Below, piece after piece: positions 47,901 to 60,500 of a DNA stretch of 64,000 nt. This stretch comes from Scatophagus argus (taxonomy: Eukaryota > Chordata > Actinopteri > Scatophagidae): the NCBI RefSeq assembly GCF_020382885.2, contig NC_058514.1, forward strand, positions 12,944,249-13,008,248, in the 5' to 3' direction. The notes under the pieces are model-generated. The model had not been told where the DNA came from, searched no databases, and saw only the letters and a program-made list of their open reading frames with translations. The position numbers and the translations under genes are program-made. Position 1 is the stretch's first letter, and each line of letters starts with the position of its first letter.

Positions 47901-49270
47901 TCTTTTAGTTACAATTCTGCAGCCTGATTTAGTGAATCACAAGTGGTGAGAGTGGTTAGGCTCCTAAGAAATAACAAGGACTTCACTCACAAACGTACTC
48001 AATTTACAAGTACATAACATAACGCAACCAAATCAGTGGATGGTCCTTAAAATGTCTGAAAATTTCATCCCGTCATGACTTTTTATCTTTTATTTTTAAC
48101 CTGCGCACCTCAAAGTATAGGCCAGGTCCATATGCTGAGAAAGACTTAAAACCCATCATTTAATTAATACCCACGTGAACATTAACCATGTGGTGAGCAC
48201 AGTCTCATAAAAGTACGTTTTGTATCCTTCATGCACATGCAGCACCCAGAGTGACCCGTTGACATTTCATTTTTTTAATATATAGTTACAATAAAGATCA
48301 GTCTGACTTTCATCTGCATGTCAACAGATTAATGAGCTTGTGCCCTCACTGGGAAGGGGAAGTGCCCGTGGACAGCGAAAGTCTGACCTTGGTCAACAGG
48401 AAATTGTTGAACACTTTGCCTGAGGGGAACCTGATGCATCTGCCTGGGCATGAATATCCCATGAAGGGCCTTTTAATGTGGAAATGAAAAAAAGAGCACA
48501 CACCTTTTAAATTGCAAATGAGAGAATCTCAGTTGGCTTTCAAGTGTAAAATGTTAATTAAAGCATCTGTTAGTGACTTTACTTTTAAGGTGAATGAGGT
48601 TGTTGTGTGTCCCACAACAAGGTGAGATTTAGCCTTCTGTCTAATTAGCACTTTTCATTAGTTATGTGCACACTGATTCCTGGTGTGAGGTAAAGTGCTT
48701 AAAACTACTTTTAAAAACTATGTCATTCTGTTATTCCATAATGAAAAGCTAGTCAGAACTTATGTTTCAGACACTTTCTGGATGAGAATAAAACTAAGCA
48801 GTCCGAGAGGCACTGAAGCCAAAATGGTTCCAGCTCAGAAATGTGAATATTAGTTTTCTTTAGCTTCTTTAATAGTGGATAACATTAATAATAATAACAA
48901 AAACAATGTAAGTCTGTCAATTTCCACATCTATCAGACATCTTGCAAAACAAACAAAAAAATAAATAAATAAATAACTGGCTTAATCAGTTCTTAAAAAA
49001 TACTGCACTAATTGCAAGTATTTAAAATTGTACTATTATTAGAAATCTTAAAGATGTTTTAATCAAATGTATAAAAGTGGCATGAAATTATCCTTTTCCG
49101 CTTTGTTAATGGTTCATTGTTATTGTAACAAAATCTTAAAAGATTTTCCATCCTTTGAGGAGTAACGAAGAGGCTGTTTTTCTCGACTTTCTCCTCACGT
49201 TCCTCAGAATGAGCCAATATACGATAAATAAATAAATAAGGACGTGTGGTGCAGGTGTCACAGTAATGCT
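44906..49270. other. intergenic DNA upstream of lrig3
   Basis: No gene recognised. A G-rich run (45939-45950) interrupts a 66-codon frame that is not convincing. Short (AAAT)n runs lie at 48958-48976. A complex block at 48300-48490 could be regulatory. Confidence 0.45.
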
Positions 49271-49278
49271 TAAATTGG

Positions 49279-49286
49279 TATATAAT
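49279..49286 (+). promoter_or_regulatory. lrig3: possible TATA box for lrig3
   Basis: TATATAAT about 430 bp before the lrig3 ATG. If used, transcription would start near 49310, close to the ZNF143-like site. AT-rich surroundings make a chance match likely. Confidence 0.2.
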
Positions 49287-49339
49287 TTGACTCAAGTCCT
49301 TCCTAATAGGCTCCAAACAGGCAGGATTCAGGGGCAGCA

Positions 49340-49710
49340 GCGTGGACTACATGTCCCAGGCACCCCGTGGCCCCTCCCCCTCGCATACCTCTGCTGTGTG
49401 CTCACGCTGCGCTGTGGGGATCCTGCACAGCAGCACAAGTTCCCCCAACCACAGCAGGGGCGAAGCGCACGGCACAAAAGTTTCTCCACAGGAATGGGCA
49501 AGTTTCAGAAAAACACCTTTCTTTTACATTTCGCATCTACGGCCCGCAGAACAACCAAGGAGTGGATGTAAGGATCGACCGTGTTGATAAACACGCAGCA
49601 GATTTTGGATTTTTCTCCCTTTTTTATGGTGATTTCTAACTCTTTGGATTGGTTGCGCGTCCTCTGAAGAAACGACTAGAGAGGGGTGTACTCTTGTGTG
49701 GCCAGAGAAA
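49340..49710 (+). promoter_or_regulatory. lrig3: lrig3 promoter / 5' UTR
   Basis: GC content and CpGs rise here ('ggggcgaagcgcacggc', 'cgcatctacggcccgc', 'ggttgcgcgtcc') just before the lrig3 start codon. The transcription start cannot be fixed from sequence. Confidence 0.5.
49346..49363 (+). promoter_or_regulatory. lrig3: ZNF143/THAP11-type site (ACTACANNTCCCAG)
   Basis: ACTACATGTCCCAGGCAC fits the core of the ZNF143/Staf SBS motif, which is usually found close to vertebrate transcription starts. It lies about 365 bp upstream of the lrig3 ATG in the CpG-rich stretch. Confidence 0.5.
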
Positions 49711-49907
49711 ATGTGGTCCTCTACGCAGCCTCGCAGTTTTGCGGGCTTTGCCGTGGTTTTTCTTCTGTTTTTGAGACTACAGCGTGGATCTGGTGGTAAC
49801 ACAAGGACGTGTCCCACTCCCTGCTCGTGTTCTGGGGAGCTTTTGGACTGCAGTCGGCTGAAAAGGGGCCAAATTCCAGACACGATCCCGGAATGGACAG
49901 TTCAACT
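49711..49907 (+). CDS. lrig3: lrig3 exon 1 (signal peptide and LRR N-cap)
   Basis: ATG at 49711 in context GAGAAAATGT (A at -3). A longer frame opens at a GTG at 49696 but is not a usual start. Encodes a hydrophobic signal ([14 protein letters not shown]) and [14 protein letters not shown]. Donor CAACT|GTGAGT. Confidence 0.93.
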
Positions 49908-52900
49908 GTGAGTCCATTTAAAGAGCCATTGTGTGCCTTCTTTCCGTCATGGATAGTTATTGCATTTTATCTTAACTGGTTAATGGGTTCTCACTAAATC
50001 GATTTGGTTTCCTTCGGCACACTTGGGCTGATCCACATTCCTGGTGTAGTGAATGAGCTGTAAACCACATAAAGAACCTCGTCTTGCAGAAAAAAAAATC
50101 ACGTATCACTTCACTACATATACTTGTGCTTTAATTTAATTGAAACTGGCCCTTACTTTACTTTGGATCTTGTTCAGTTGGTAAACTTTCAGGAAAAGTT
50201 TCTGGCTCGGATGAAGTTGCAGAACCACATGAAGGTTCGCTTCAGGAATGAAAGTCTTGCCTCTTCACACCTCGTTGCTAGTTTATTTATGTGGCTTAAT
50301 AGTTTTCATTTAATATACTGATGCCTACAGCAGAATGTCAAGCTGCTTGAGGCCAGCAGGGAAGCACAAGCTAACCTTCAGTGTGTTTTTACACATCAAT
50401 GTGCTATTGTCAGTCCCTCCTAACTCCTTAGTTAAAGCATAATAATCGAGAAGTCCTCTCAGCGCCTGCAGGTAGTGTTTAAAAATCAGCCTTTCTGGTG
50501 TGTCATTGTGCGGTGAAAGCAATTGTAATGGTGCTTGTACTAGCAGTTTTAGTAATGCCAACATAATTAGTAGTTGTTGGACTCCCATAGTACAAAAAAA
50601 AATGCAACTAAAAGACATTCATAATGTTTCTAATGGTGTGACAGCATCCAGATTTTTATTTGCAGTGATTGCTGTTGGTGTGTTTCAGTGTTGGTTTAGT
50701 GTTCAGGTTTCAAACCCTGAGGCCTTGAAAGCCGCAGAAGCATAAATCAGAAGCAGTCTGTGTACAGCCTTGGACTGTTTCTTAAAGTAATGCCTCCATT
50801 ACCCTCCTGTTTGTCAAATGGCTCCATAAGCTGAGAGCTCGGCCTGAAGCCTGTTGGAGCCGAAATACCAAATACAACTTTAATGGCATGTTCCTGAGTT
50901 TGTTCTACTTCACAGATAATTATTCTTACTGGATTTTTATTGTCCTGTGTTAAGCTGAGGTACTTGATTTTTATTGTCCTGTGTTAGTACTTGATTCATT
51001 GCCTGGTCGAAGCTGTTGTCCTGCTATTGCATTTAGTTTTTCTCTTTCTAAAATGTGCAGCTCTGGAAACTTGACGTTGCCAGAGAAAACAGACCCAGCC
51101 TGAGCCTCATAACCAAGGCCAGCCTTCCAAAGAAAATGAAAAAAAAAAAAAAAAGAAAAAGTTCCACATGGGGGGAAAATTCTTTTCACTCTGGCATGCT
51201 AATTTACGAGTGGCTCTCCAGCACATCTTAAACCCCTTAAACCGCCGACCCTTTGTTTTCCAGCACCCCATTATTTCTGCTGAATTAGCAACTCCAGAGC
51301 CAGCGATGGTACTGATTAAGGAGGAGCGTGTAGGATTAGTTCGAAACAAAGTCACAGAAAGAAAAAAGGGGGGGAAGGAGAAAGTAGGAGGGAGAAGAGG
51401 TGAAGAGCATGAAGAAGTAGGATTAATCCATGAATATGTGGGAGGCTGTTGAGGAAAATAGGCTACAGATTTTTACCCAGTTTTAATGCCCTTTCACTTT
51501 TTTTAAGCTTTAGGTTTTACCTTGAAAGCAACATGTGCATTGAGGGAAAGCTACCATTTAAAAGCTTGATACACTGTGAACTTTAAGTCACAGAATGACA
51601 CAAAACACACTTTCTGTGGAGGGACGTACAGACTCCTTTGAGAGTTTCACAGACATTTAGCAGAGAAACTGGATGTTTTTTGGAGTCATGAGAAGTAGAG
51701 GTAGAAGAAGTAGGTGACATTAACAATTTGTGCGTTTGGTGTAGCTAATGCTAATTTTCATTGGATACTTACCTGGCCATGTTAATGCAATTTTCTAGCT
51801 AATATTCAGGGGCTGTGGGACTACTTTTATTCGACCAGGTAATGTTCAGTGAAAAACCAGGATGTACAAGAGTAATAGGAATCCTTGGGGTTTGTGTCTA
51901 ATGCTATCAATCTACTGGTACATTGTCTACTTACCTGCGTAACATTCCTAAATTTAAATTAAATTTAAAGCAAGGAAACTAAGGAATTGGGAAACTTACT
52001 GCTCTGATATTGAACAATATGCATTAAGGGGTTTGTTTCATTAAGTACTTACCTGAAGGTTTTAACTAGATATTTTAGCTAATAGCTATAAGATAATAAG
52101 CTGCCACACATAAAAACTAGCAACACTGACCCTCCAAACTCATAATTAGAAAAACATGACTTGTATTTATATGTGTGTCAGGGTTTGCTCTTTGCCACTT
52201 GTTCTGCCTGGCTAATGTGCAGTCCACAGAAGCCGATGTCTTCACCTGCAAAAGTGTGACACAACCACTGAGAGTTTTTCTGCCTCCTAGAAACAAAATG
52301 GGACTTAATATGAAATCTGCCCATTATTGTAATCTAAAAGGTTACTGACAGCTCTTGTAACCTAAAGAGCGACTTGTTTATTCACTCTTTAGTCTTTGAT
52401 AAGAAAGTCGCGCCGTACATTTTCACCAGACCGGCAGATAGGCTGAAGCCTGTACCCAGCGATGTTTGTTATCTCGCTCTGCTCAGAGCCTGCTTTGTGA
52501 GGGAAGTGGAAGTGTCAGAGCTACTTAGGGTTTATCTAGGGGGTATGATAGGACACCTTTCCCATATGGCCCCTAGCACTGGAACTACAACAACAAAAAC
52601 AACATACGGCTCTGTGCTCGGAAAGAAAGGGAGGAGGACCAGGGGGTTAGCGAGGCAAGTAAAACTCGGCTTGAGTGGTTCATGAAACTTTCCAGCAAAG
52701 AACAAAAACAGGCCCCAGAAAATTCAACAGCCGTGTTTCAGACGTTTGAAAGGCGTCCCTCTCGCTTTTCCCGGTATTGTGAATACATTACCACTTGATG
52801 GGTTCTTCCCCTCCTCCCCGAGTTCCTTGATGGATTCCAGATGAGGGAGAGGAGGAGGGGAAGAGGGTGAGGGAGTGTAAAAAAAAAAAGTGTCTGGCAC

Positions 52901-55878
52901 CACGGCGTTGATCGTGCGCAGCAGCGTCAATAACTCCACCACTTTATGGCGCATGGAGCTCCACTCGTCAGACTCCTTGAGCTGGTTTTCAGGCTCCTTT
53001 TCAAAACAGGCAGCAAAAACAAGAGTCTCACCCCCGGTGAGCTGCAGCCAAGACTGCTTCAGTCGAGTCCAAGACCAGACTCAGCCAGGTTTGTGTGTCA
53101 GGCCCAGATCCAAAAGGGGTTTGGTCAAAATCAAGACATGAACCAGAACTAATTGAGCATTACTCAAGACTACAATAAGCAGTAAGCAACCTTTGTACAC
53201 ATACTTTTACATTTGGAAAGATTGATTAAGACGCTTTCAAAAAATATGCTAGATTCTAGAGGAGTTCTGATAGAAACCTTGACTAATCAATGCACGCATG
53301 CCAGAGATTTGGGATGCTGTACACACACAGGATTCTTCAGGTGAAAGACTCAAAAAATGTGTGAGGTGCTAGACAGAAAATAAATCACACACCAATAAAA
53401 AGTAATGTTGAATTTGTTCATATTAAAGTCAAAATAGGAATGCAGTAAATATAAGTCCAAACACCAGAAAAGAGATGTGAATCAAGCCTCGGCCAGCACT
53501 GAAACCTCAACTCCAGCATTTTATCAACTTCCCTCACCAGATTTCAGCCTCCTTTTCAGCACAAACAGAATCTCTCCCCTCAATAACTTATCAGCTTGTC
53601 TGTTTTGGCTCTGCCTCTCAACAGAGGCCTGGATATGAAGTGAGTCGTTTTGGCATGGGCCTTCTCCTCTGTGTTATAAAGAAGGGATAAAATGCCAGCA
53701 CGAGGCCTTTAACTTGTAGGCCTTTTTTGGAGAGCTCGGATGGGAAGCAGTTTGTTTTGGAACTTTCTCAGTTGCTTTCAGATGTGACATATACGTATCA
53801 TCAACTGATTCTGCTTAAAATCAGTCCCAACCATTTTTCCCAACCATTCCGTTTCATTCAATCACCATTAGTTTTGCACCATCTCACGGTTTAATTACAG
53901 TGAGTTTTCTTTCATCCTTTTCCTCTGTTCACAGTGTTAAGGCACAATAACACAGAGAATTTGTGCATAATTGTGTTTGCTGTGTAGACCAAAATGGAAG
54001 ATTGCAGCAGCTGAGAAATACAGTCTATGGTGTATACTTTCCCTTAATTTTGCCTTTTTTTCCCTCCCAGGGACCTGAGCCATAACAAATTGCAGGTGCT
54101 TGACAGCACTTTGTTTTCCAAACTACAACATCTAAGTGAAATGTAAGTATGCGTTGTGTTCTCAGCGCTTTCTAGAGTAAACTCACAGGATTTTCCTCTG
54201 TCACTGTTCTGCATGTGACAAACATTTAACAGTTTCTTTTTCTTCGTGTGTACAGAAAGCTGAACCACAATGAACTGGAGGCAATACCTGATTTGGGCCG
54301 TTTTGCGTCACGCATCACAACACTCATTCTGTAAGTAAAGCTCTTCCCAAAGCATTAAATATCTCTCCAGACTCACTTCATCCCAGTCTGGAGGGTAATC
54401 CTCAACCAGCATTGCCATCACTGGTTAAAATAGTGAGCTGGGAAGTGGTCCTCCGCCCCCCCACTTTTTGCTTTAGAGAGCAACCCTTTTGGCTGAACCA
54501 ATTCCCAGACGGGCCAGTTGGAGACATGGCACCCAGCCCCAGACGGGTCATGTGGTTGAAGACAAATGCCATCAGCAGGAATGGAAATGTTTTGTCTGGA
54601 AGCTGTTGGTGCTGTTGGTGTATTTTTAACCTGGAGGCAGTGACGTGATGCTGGAAAGAAAGAATATCTGTCATGTGAAAATGACAGAAAGCCAAATTTG
54701 GCGATTTAAGCTTCAGTGGATGTATTACGTGCTTCTGTGTGGCCCTGTTTGTGACTCAAATAAGACATGTCTGGATCTATTGCTTTAAAGATGCCACTTA
54801 ATCCCTGTTTTTGTCTAAATGTGCAGCACAACACAACAGTGTCTTTAAGCGCTTCGCTGATACTGTGAGAGTAAATTCACTCCTGTTGATAAATTCACTG
54901 AAAAACATTTGACTTTTCATATTTCATCCCATTCAAACTTTAACCAGAAGGTCCTTTGGAATATGGTTGTGCAATACATGATTTGAAAAAAAAAAAAAAA
55001 AAAACACCAGATATTAGTGTGTGAAACCTCAACAATTTTATTTGCTTTCTGTGGCATGCCTTTCCAAAACCAAACGACGTGAAGTTATTGTGGAAGAATG
55101 TATCCGTCTCCCGGCGTGATGGGGCGTATTCTTCATCAAGCCCCAACACGATGCTCTGTGGCAGCTGCAAGGCTTTCAGCCATCAACAATCTGTTAGCAT
55201 GTTTAGTGCCGGAGTGTCACCTCCAGCTACACGTTTCAGCAGGGGAAGATGGGCTAGATGTTTTTTGTTTAAGGAAAGCTTTTTACACCTTGGATGTCAT
55301 ATTTCACTGTATTATATGAAGGGGATTTTTGCCAGTTTTCTTACCAAATTGTAGCTCAGATTTGAATTTGGTTTGGTTTGGCATGGTTTGACATCATTAT
55401 TTGTTCCACATACAAATGGCACCTGGCCTGAAATGCTGTTGCTCACTTAACAGTTAGAAAGAGGTCACAGGTTCATGTACCACAACTGCTAAGTGTGCTG
55501 TCCAAGCACCCTTGAGCTAGTCTGGATTCAAGTGCAGAATTCCTGCAGAGACCCACTTTAAAAATTCCAGACTTTGTCCAAACCATAATTTCTTTATTTG
55601 ATTTGAGGATGTTGTTCAGTTTGGTTTACCCAGAATTGTGTCACTCTAGGTAAATACTACAGCTTTTTTTGGTGAATAGAGACCTCTGAGCTACAGAATA
55701 AGAATAAACACACTTAGATATCTTGAAATAAGACATCTTATGGTGATAAAATCACCAGAGTGGCCCACTAATGTCAGTTAAACAGAAATATCTACATAAG
55801 CTTTGCTAACATTAGCTACTTTAGCCACTGTTAGCTGCTGGTCATACCAGACCAACTAAAGCAGTAGTACACCCCCCC

Positions 55879-55909
<31 letters not shown>

Positions 55910-57466
55910 AATAAATTAAATTGAATTTGCATTTTGACTTTTTGAATTAGTTTCTTGGCTCCACTCTTTGAGGTAAACATGTGGTGTATTCTGTGCAAGT
56001 GTCACAGTAAATTAAACTGTTTGCAAAGTAATTAAAAAAAACTGTCTTTCAGCCCTCAAAAGAACAATGTGAGCATTTCATTGCATTAATAATGTCAAAT
56101 TTAAATATACAGTACTATGCTTATGAGCTGCTTTTGTTCTAAAACAACAGTATTACTCTCAAAAACTCCCTAATGTGTCAAACCCAGACTCGACACCGCA
56201 TTTTGAATCCATTAAAGTGCTGTTGTTGATTGAGTGAGGAGTATAATTCTTTTCAAATCACCCAGAAGCAATAAGAAGAAAAACAGCACAGACAAAGAAG
56301 AAACTGAAATTTATACTGGCTCTCTTAATGTCTGTGTTAGCTGTCACCCTCCTCCTTCATATTAGGTGGTGCAGTGAGATTTTTTTTTCCAGCATTTTTC
56401 TCTCTCCTTCAGTTTCTTCAAGCTGGGAGGGTAGTAAAGAAAAAAAAAGACCTCTGGGTATCGAATAGCACTTATTCAAACAGCCAGTCAGACAGAGCGG
56501 CAGCTCTCACCGACTTCTTTGACCTCGCAGCTCTGAGTAAAAACAAACGGCAATAACCCTGCAGCTGGTAGTAATTGAGTCGTGATCATCTTAATTAATT
56601 GAACAATTTCCCAGGAATTTATGGAGGGGGTTAACCCCACCGCCGCTAAATCCCTCTGCCTGTGTTCAGGGGGGTTCAACAAATGACTTGGAGATTCCAG
56701 GTTCTGATTAGGTATATTAGGAGGTGAGCCTCTTGGTATGTGTACAGAAACGGCAACCTTGTTGAAGATGAGAATTAAAAACTAGAGCGGTAGCTGTTAC
56801 AGTATAGGAAGTGTAGCATATATTTTTTTCTTAGTAATGACTTAAACTAACTCCAGTTTTCTATGAATTGATTCATCTTAACCATTTCAGCACTAGATTC
56901 AAGACTCTCTTCTGTTCAGAAACAGAACTGAGTAGTCAGGATGTGCAACAAAAGCCACAGTAGCTGAAAGAAAAGCTTGCAGCCCAAGGAAACGTACTTC
57001 TCATAGTCAGAAGATGTCAAGAGTCCTGTCCACACAGTTTGAGTGACAGGTGTTCTGAGGGAACTGCACTCCAGAAACACCAGTCCAGAGAGCGTAGAAA
57101 CAGGCAAAGGACACATTTAAAATCCACTGGTGAACTTACAGTATCTAAGGCTCAAATTTGTATGCCTTTTGTTTTGTTTTTGATTGCAACATAGAAATAT
57201 GTTGATACATCAAGATTTTTACAGCTCCCCTGTCATTTTATATGAAGGTCCTACAGTTCACATGTCAATACGATCCCTTTTTCTCTCCACTCCAACTGTG
57301 AGCCGGCGTGTTAAGATGGTTCAGCCATTTGAGTGAGATATGTGCAGAGTTTAATATGGCTTCTCAGCAGCAAATGCAACCCTGGTTTTCATTACAGGCG
57401 CCACTGCAGAGAGAAGAAGTCATCAGATGGCTTCTCAAAACTCTGTTCTTTTTCCAATAGGAAATA

Positions 57467-57529
<63 letters not shown>

Positions 57530-60500
57530 ACCATCACCGCACATATGCACACATACACTATGAGTGAGCCGATTTTAGAAAAAGCGACTTTCCATTTAAA
57601 GATCTTTCTCCATTAAAAGAATTAGTCACTGCTCGGTGAACATATCTTTGCTGAAAACGCAAATCAGGAGCAGAAACAAAAAAATTTCACCGAGGATCTT
57701 TGGATTTGACATAACAACAGAACTTTTCAGTGTGTAAGTGTCAGTTTCATGGTGCTAGAGGCCAGAAATACTCTGGGGTTTCTTCAAGAGTGCTAGTAGA
57801 TAGGTGCATGTGTGAAACCCACAGCCTTTACCCACAATTATAAGACTCACATTTCATGAAGTTCTTGGAAGTTTTAGTAAGTCTTGAGACATCAGGATTT
57901 GGTAATATTATTTTTAAAAGTTAGCGAAAAAGTGTATAGAATTAAATGTGTAATACACACTTTCTGTGGTTGTAATCACAGCAGCTTTGATTCCGTGTCT
58001 GTCTGCTACTTGCCTCACTTTAATAGTATGTGCATATTTGATCAATAACTCAAGATGCCTCAGGCTGTTATTGACACACAGTTGGCCTTCCATTGACTTC
58101 TACTAACAGCTGCAAAGCCCTACAGCCACGTTTTGTAATGGCTCTATAATCACGTTATCTGCTAGCAAAGTGGATGAACAAATTTTAAGTGTGTGTAATT
58201 AAAGTGTACAATGCTCAGCTTGTTTGTGTGTGGAGACGACAGAGGAGTGCTGACGGGGTGGCAGTGCAGATGTGTGTGTGTGTGGGGGGGGGGGGCACTG
58301 GAGTTTGTCGTCTGGCTATGAAGTCACACAGAGTTTATGATGCAAAATAACTAGAATAAATCTGAGAGGGCTGATATGATGATAGAATAGTAAGTTGGTC
58401 AGGTTTCTGAACCCCCCCCCCCCTCAGCAGTCAAACCTCAGGGTCCATCTCCTTGTCCTCGAGACAGGAAGTGCGCTCCAGCTCCTCTTCATGGATCTAC
58501 TTTCCCTCTGAGAGAAACTGGAAAGACTGGTTCCTTTTCGCCAGGCGGCCCTCCTTCTCTCAGCGACCAGTCAGGGGAACATGAAAACTGAGACACGGGT
58601 GGTGTGTGCCGCTTTTGTTTGGGACCAGGGGGCTGTGGTGCATGGAAAGCCCACCGCAAATCTCCACACAAAAGAACTGTGTGGAGACAAGTCGGTTTTA
58701 TTCATAAAGGCCCCTATCCCAGGCTTTGAGGTGTAGGTCAGTGGTGTATTTTCGTTATGATATGAAAATTCTAAATGTTAGAAATATACCAAACTCCATT
58801 AAACAATATAACAATTTAAGGCCGCAATGATTTGATTTAATTTCATTCAGCAGTTTCGGTAGAAATTCTGCATTTGTAAATTCTGCTTGTAGTATCTTCT
58901 GTCCCCATCCTGAACAGAAAGTCTTTCCCTGCCACAGCACCAAGATTGACTCAAGTGCTAAGCTCAGAAACATGCTCTGGCGGGTTTTATCCCAACAATA
59001 TCCCACAATCCAGGCTGCCAGTCGTCTTATATCCTTGTCAGCTGGTGAATCATACTATCTTTGTGTTTAAAACGTAAGATTTCCAAAATAGTAATAGTAA
59101 AAACAATAACAACAATAAGATTAAAATGATTATATTTATCTACATAATTATATAATAATATTAATATTAATCGTAGCAGTGGGCATCAAGCAGAACAACA
59201 ACAGGAGGTCCTATCAAGATTGATCTGAACCTGTAAGACCAGAACGCATAGACTCCAGGAAGAGGCCAAGTTAATAAAATGCCTTAATGGGACATGAATG
59301 TGTAGAGAAGGAGAGGGAGAGGAGGAGAGAGATGTGTCATGAGAAGCCCCAGTCCAAGCCTATAGCAGCACAACCAGGGGTCTAGCCTAAGCCGGCCCTA
59401 ATCTTAAGCTTTATCAAAAAGGAAAGCTTGCCTCCCGGACCGAGAAAATGATTCCACAAGAGAGGAGCTTGATAATGTTACCACACAGTGTTTTGAATAG
59501 GAGGGACTCAGTTTCACAGCAGTGTGGTGCCATGCTGTCTCATGTTTGCCTGAGGTGGATGACATGAGAATAAAATCTGAGATCAAGATTGGATTAACCA
59601 GCAGAGTCGGTGAGTGCAAAGGCCTCACTGATACCTGATTTGCATCCTGAGATTTTTTTTTTTTTCAACTAGAGACGATGTGCTGGAAGACATTTGTGAC
59701 CAGAGGTTTTCTCAACTTGTCTTTTATTTTTTGTCTACTTGTTTATAACTGACTGACTGAAGTTAGTGTTTCAATATAAAACTCGTAAGTCATAAATTTA
59801 ACCGCGGTCAGTTTAGTATTTCTGCTTGAAAACTTAATAAAACAATGACTCGGTTATCAGAATAGTTTACCATGAATTCTCTGCTGATTCATTAATCTGC
59901 TAAAAGTTTCTCTCTTGTCAAGCAGTCCAGTAGTGTGTGTCGGTTGACTGACACACTCCAACAATAAAACATTAATGATACTACATCCACAGGGATGTGC
60001 TCAGTATGTTTTTGAGGTCTGCTGGAAAAATTAAACACAAAAACTAACAGCTCTGGTCAGTAAGGTGTAGCTGGAGGGGGGGTGTAACCATCTCAATGAA
60101 TACTGAAAACGAGGCCTGTAGTCTGGGGCATTGGAGGGAATTCCTGCCTCCCCCTTCACTCTCTCCCTACTGCCGAGTCTCATACACAAAGAGTGCACTG
60201 TACAGGCTCTGTTTATAACCAAGCAGTCCCTGCACTGCAATTTAGGAGGCGTGCAGCTCAGGAAATTGCTGGCCTCTGCCGAGGCATGCTTTCACTGAGG
60301 GAATGGTATTCATCAGCTATGTAATTGGCAGGTTACTTTTTTAAATACCTTGTTGGTAATTACCTTATAAACAAAATAACACATCAATAAACCCAAAGGT
60401 TCCTTGAACCTGGTGTGAGGAGCAGAAACATTGATCACACTGAGCAATTTGTTGGCTTCCTTGAAATATAAACGCAACATCAGCAAAGAAAAAAAACTGA

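Noticed and set aside
49342-49639. Overlapping frames upstream of the lrig3 ATG
   Set aside because: GC-rich promoter or 5' UTR sequence open by composition; none resembles a known protein. An upstream ORF effect is possible but unproven.
49696-49710. Earlier lrig3 start at GTG 49696
   Set aside because: GTG is not a normal vertebrate start, and the ATG at 49711 has a good context and gives a typical signal peptide.
55079-55354. 91-codon plus-strand frame in lrig3 intron 3
   Set aside because: Not flanked by matching splice sites, overlapping frames are also open, and no similarity is recognised.
57333-57563. Frames with long His-Thr or Cys-Val runs
   Set aside because: Produced by the (CA)30 microsatellite on either strand.
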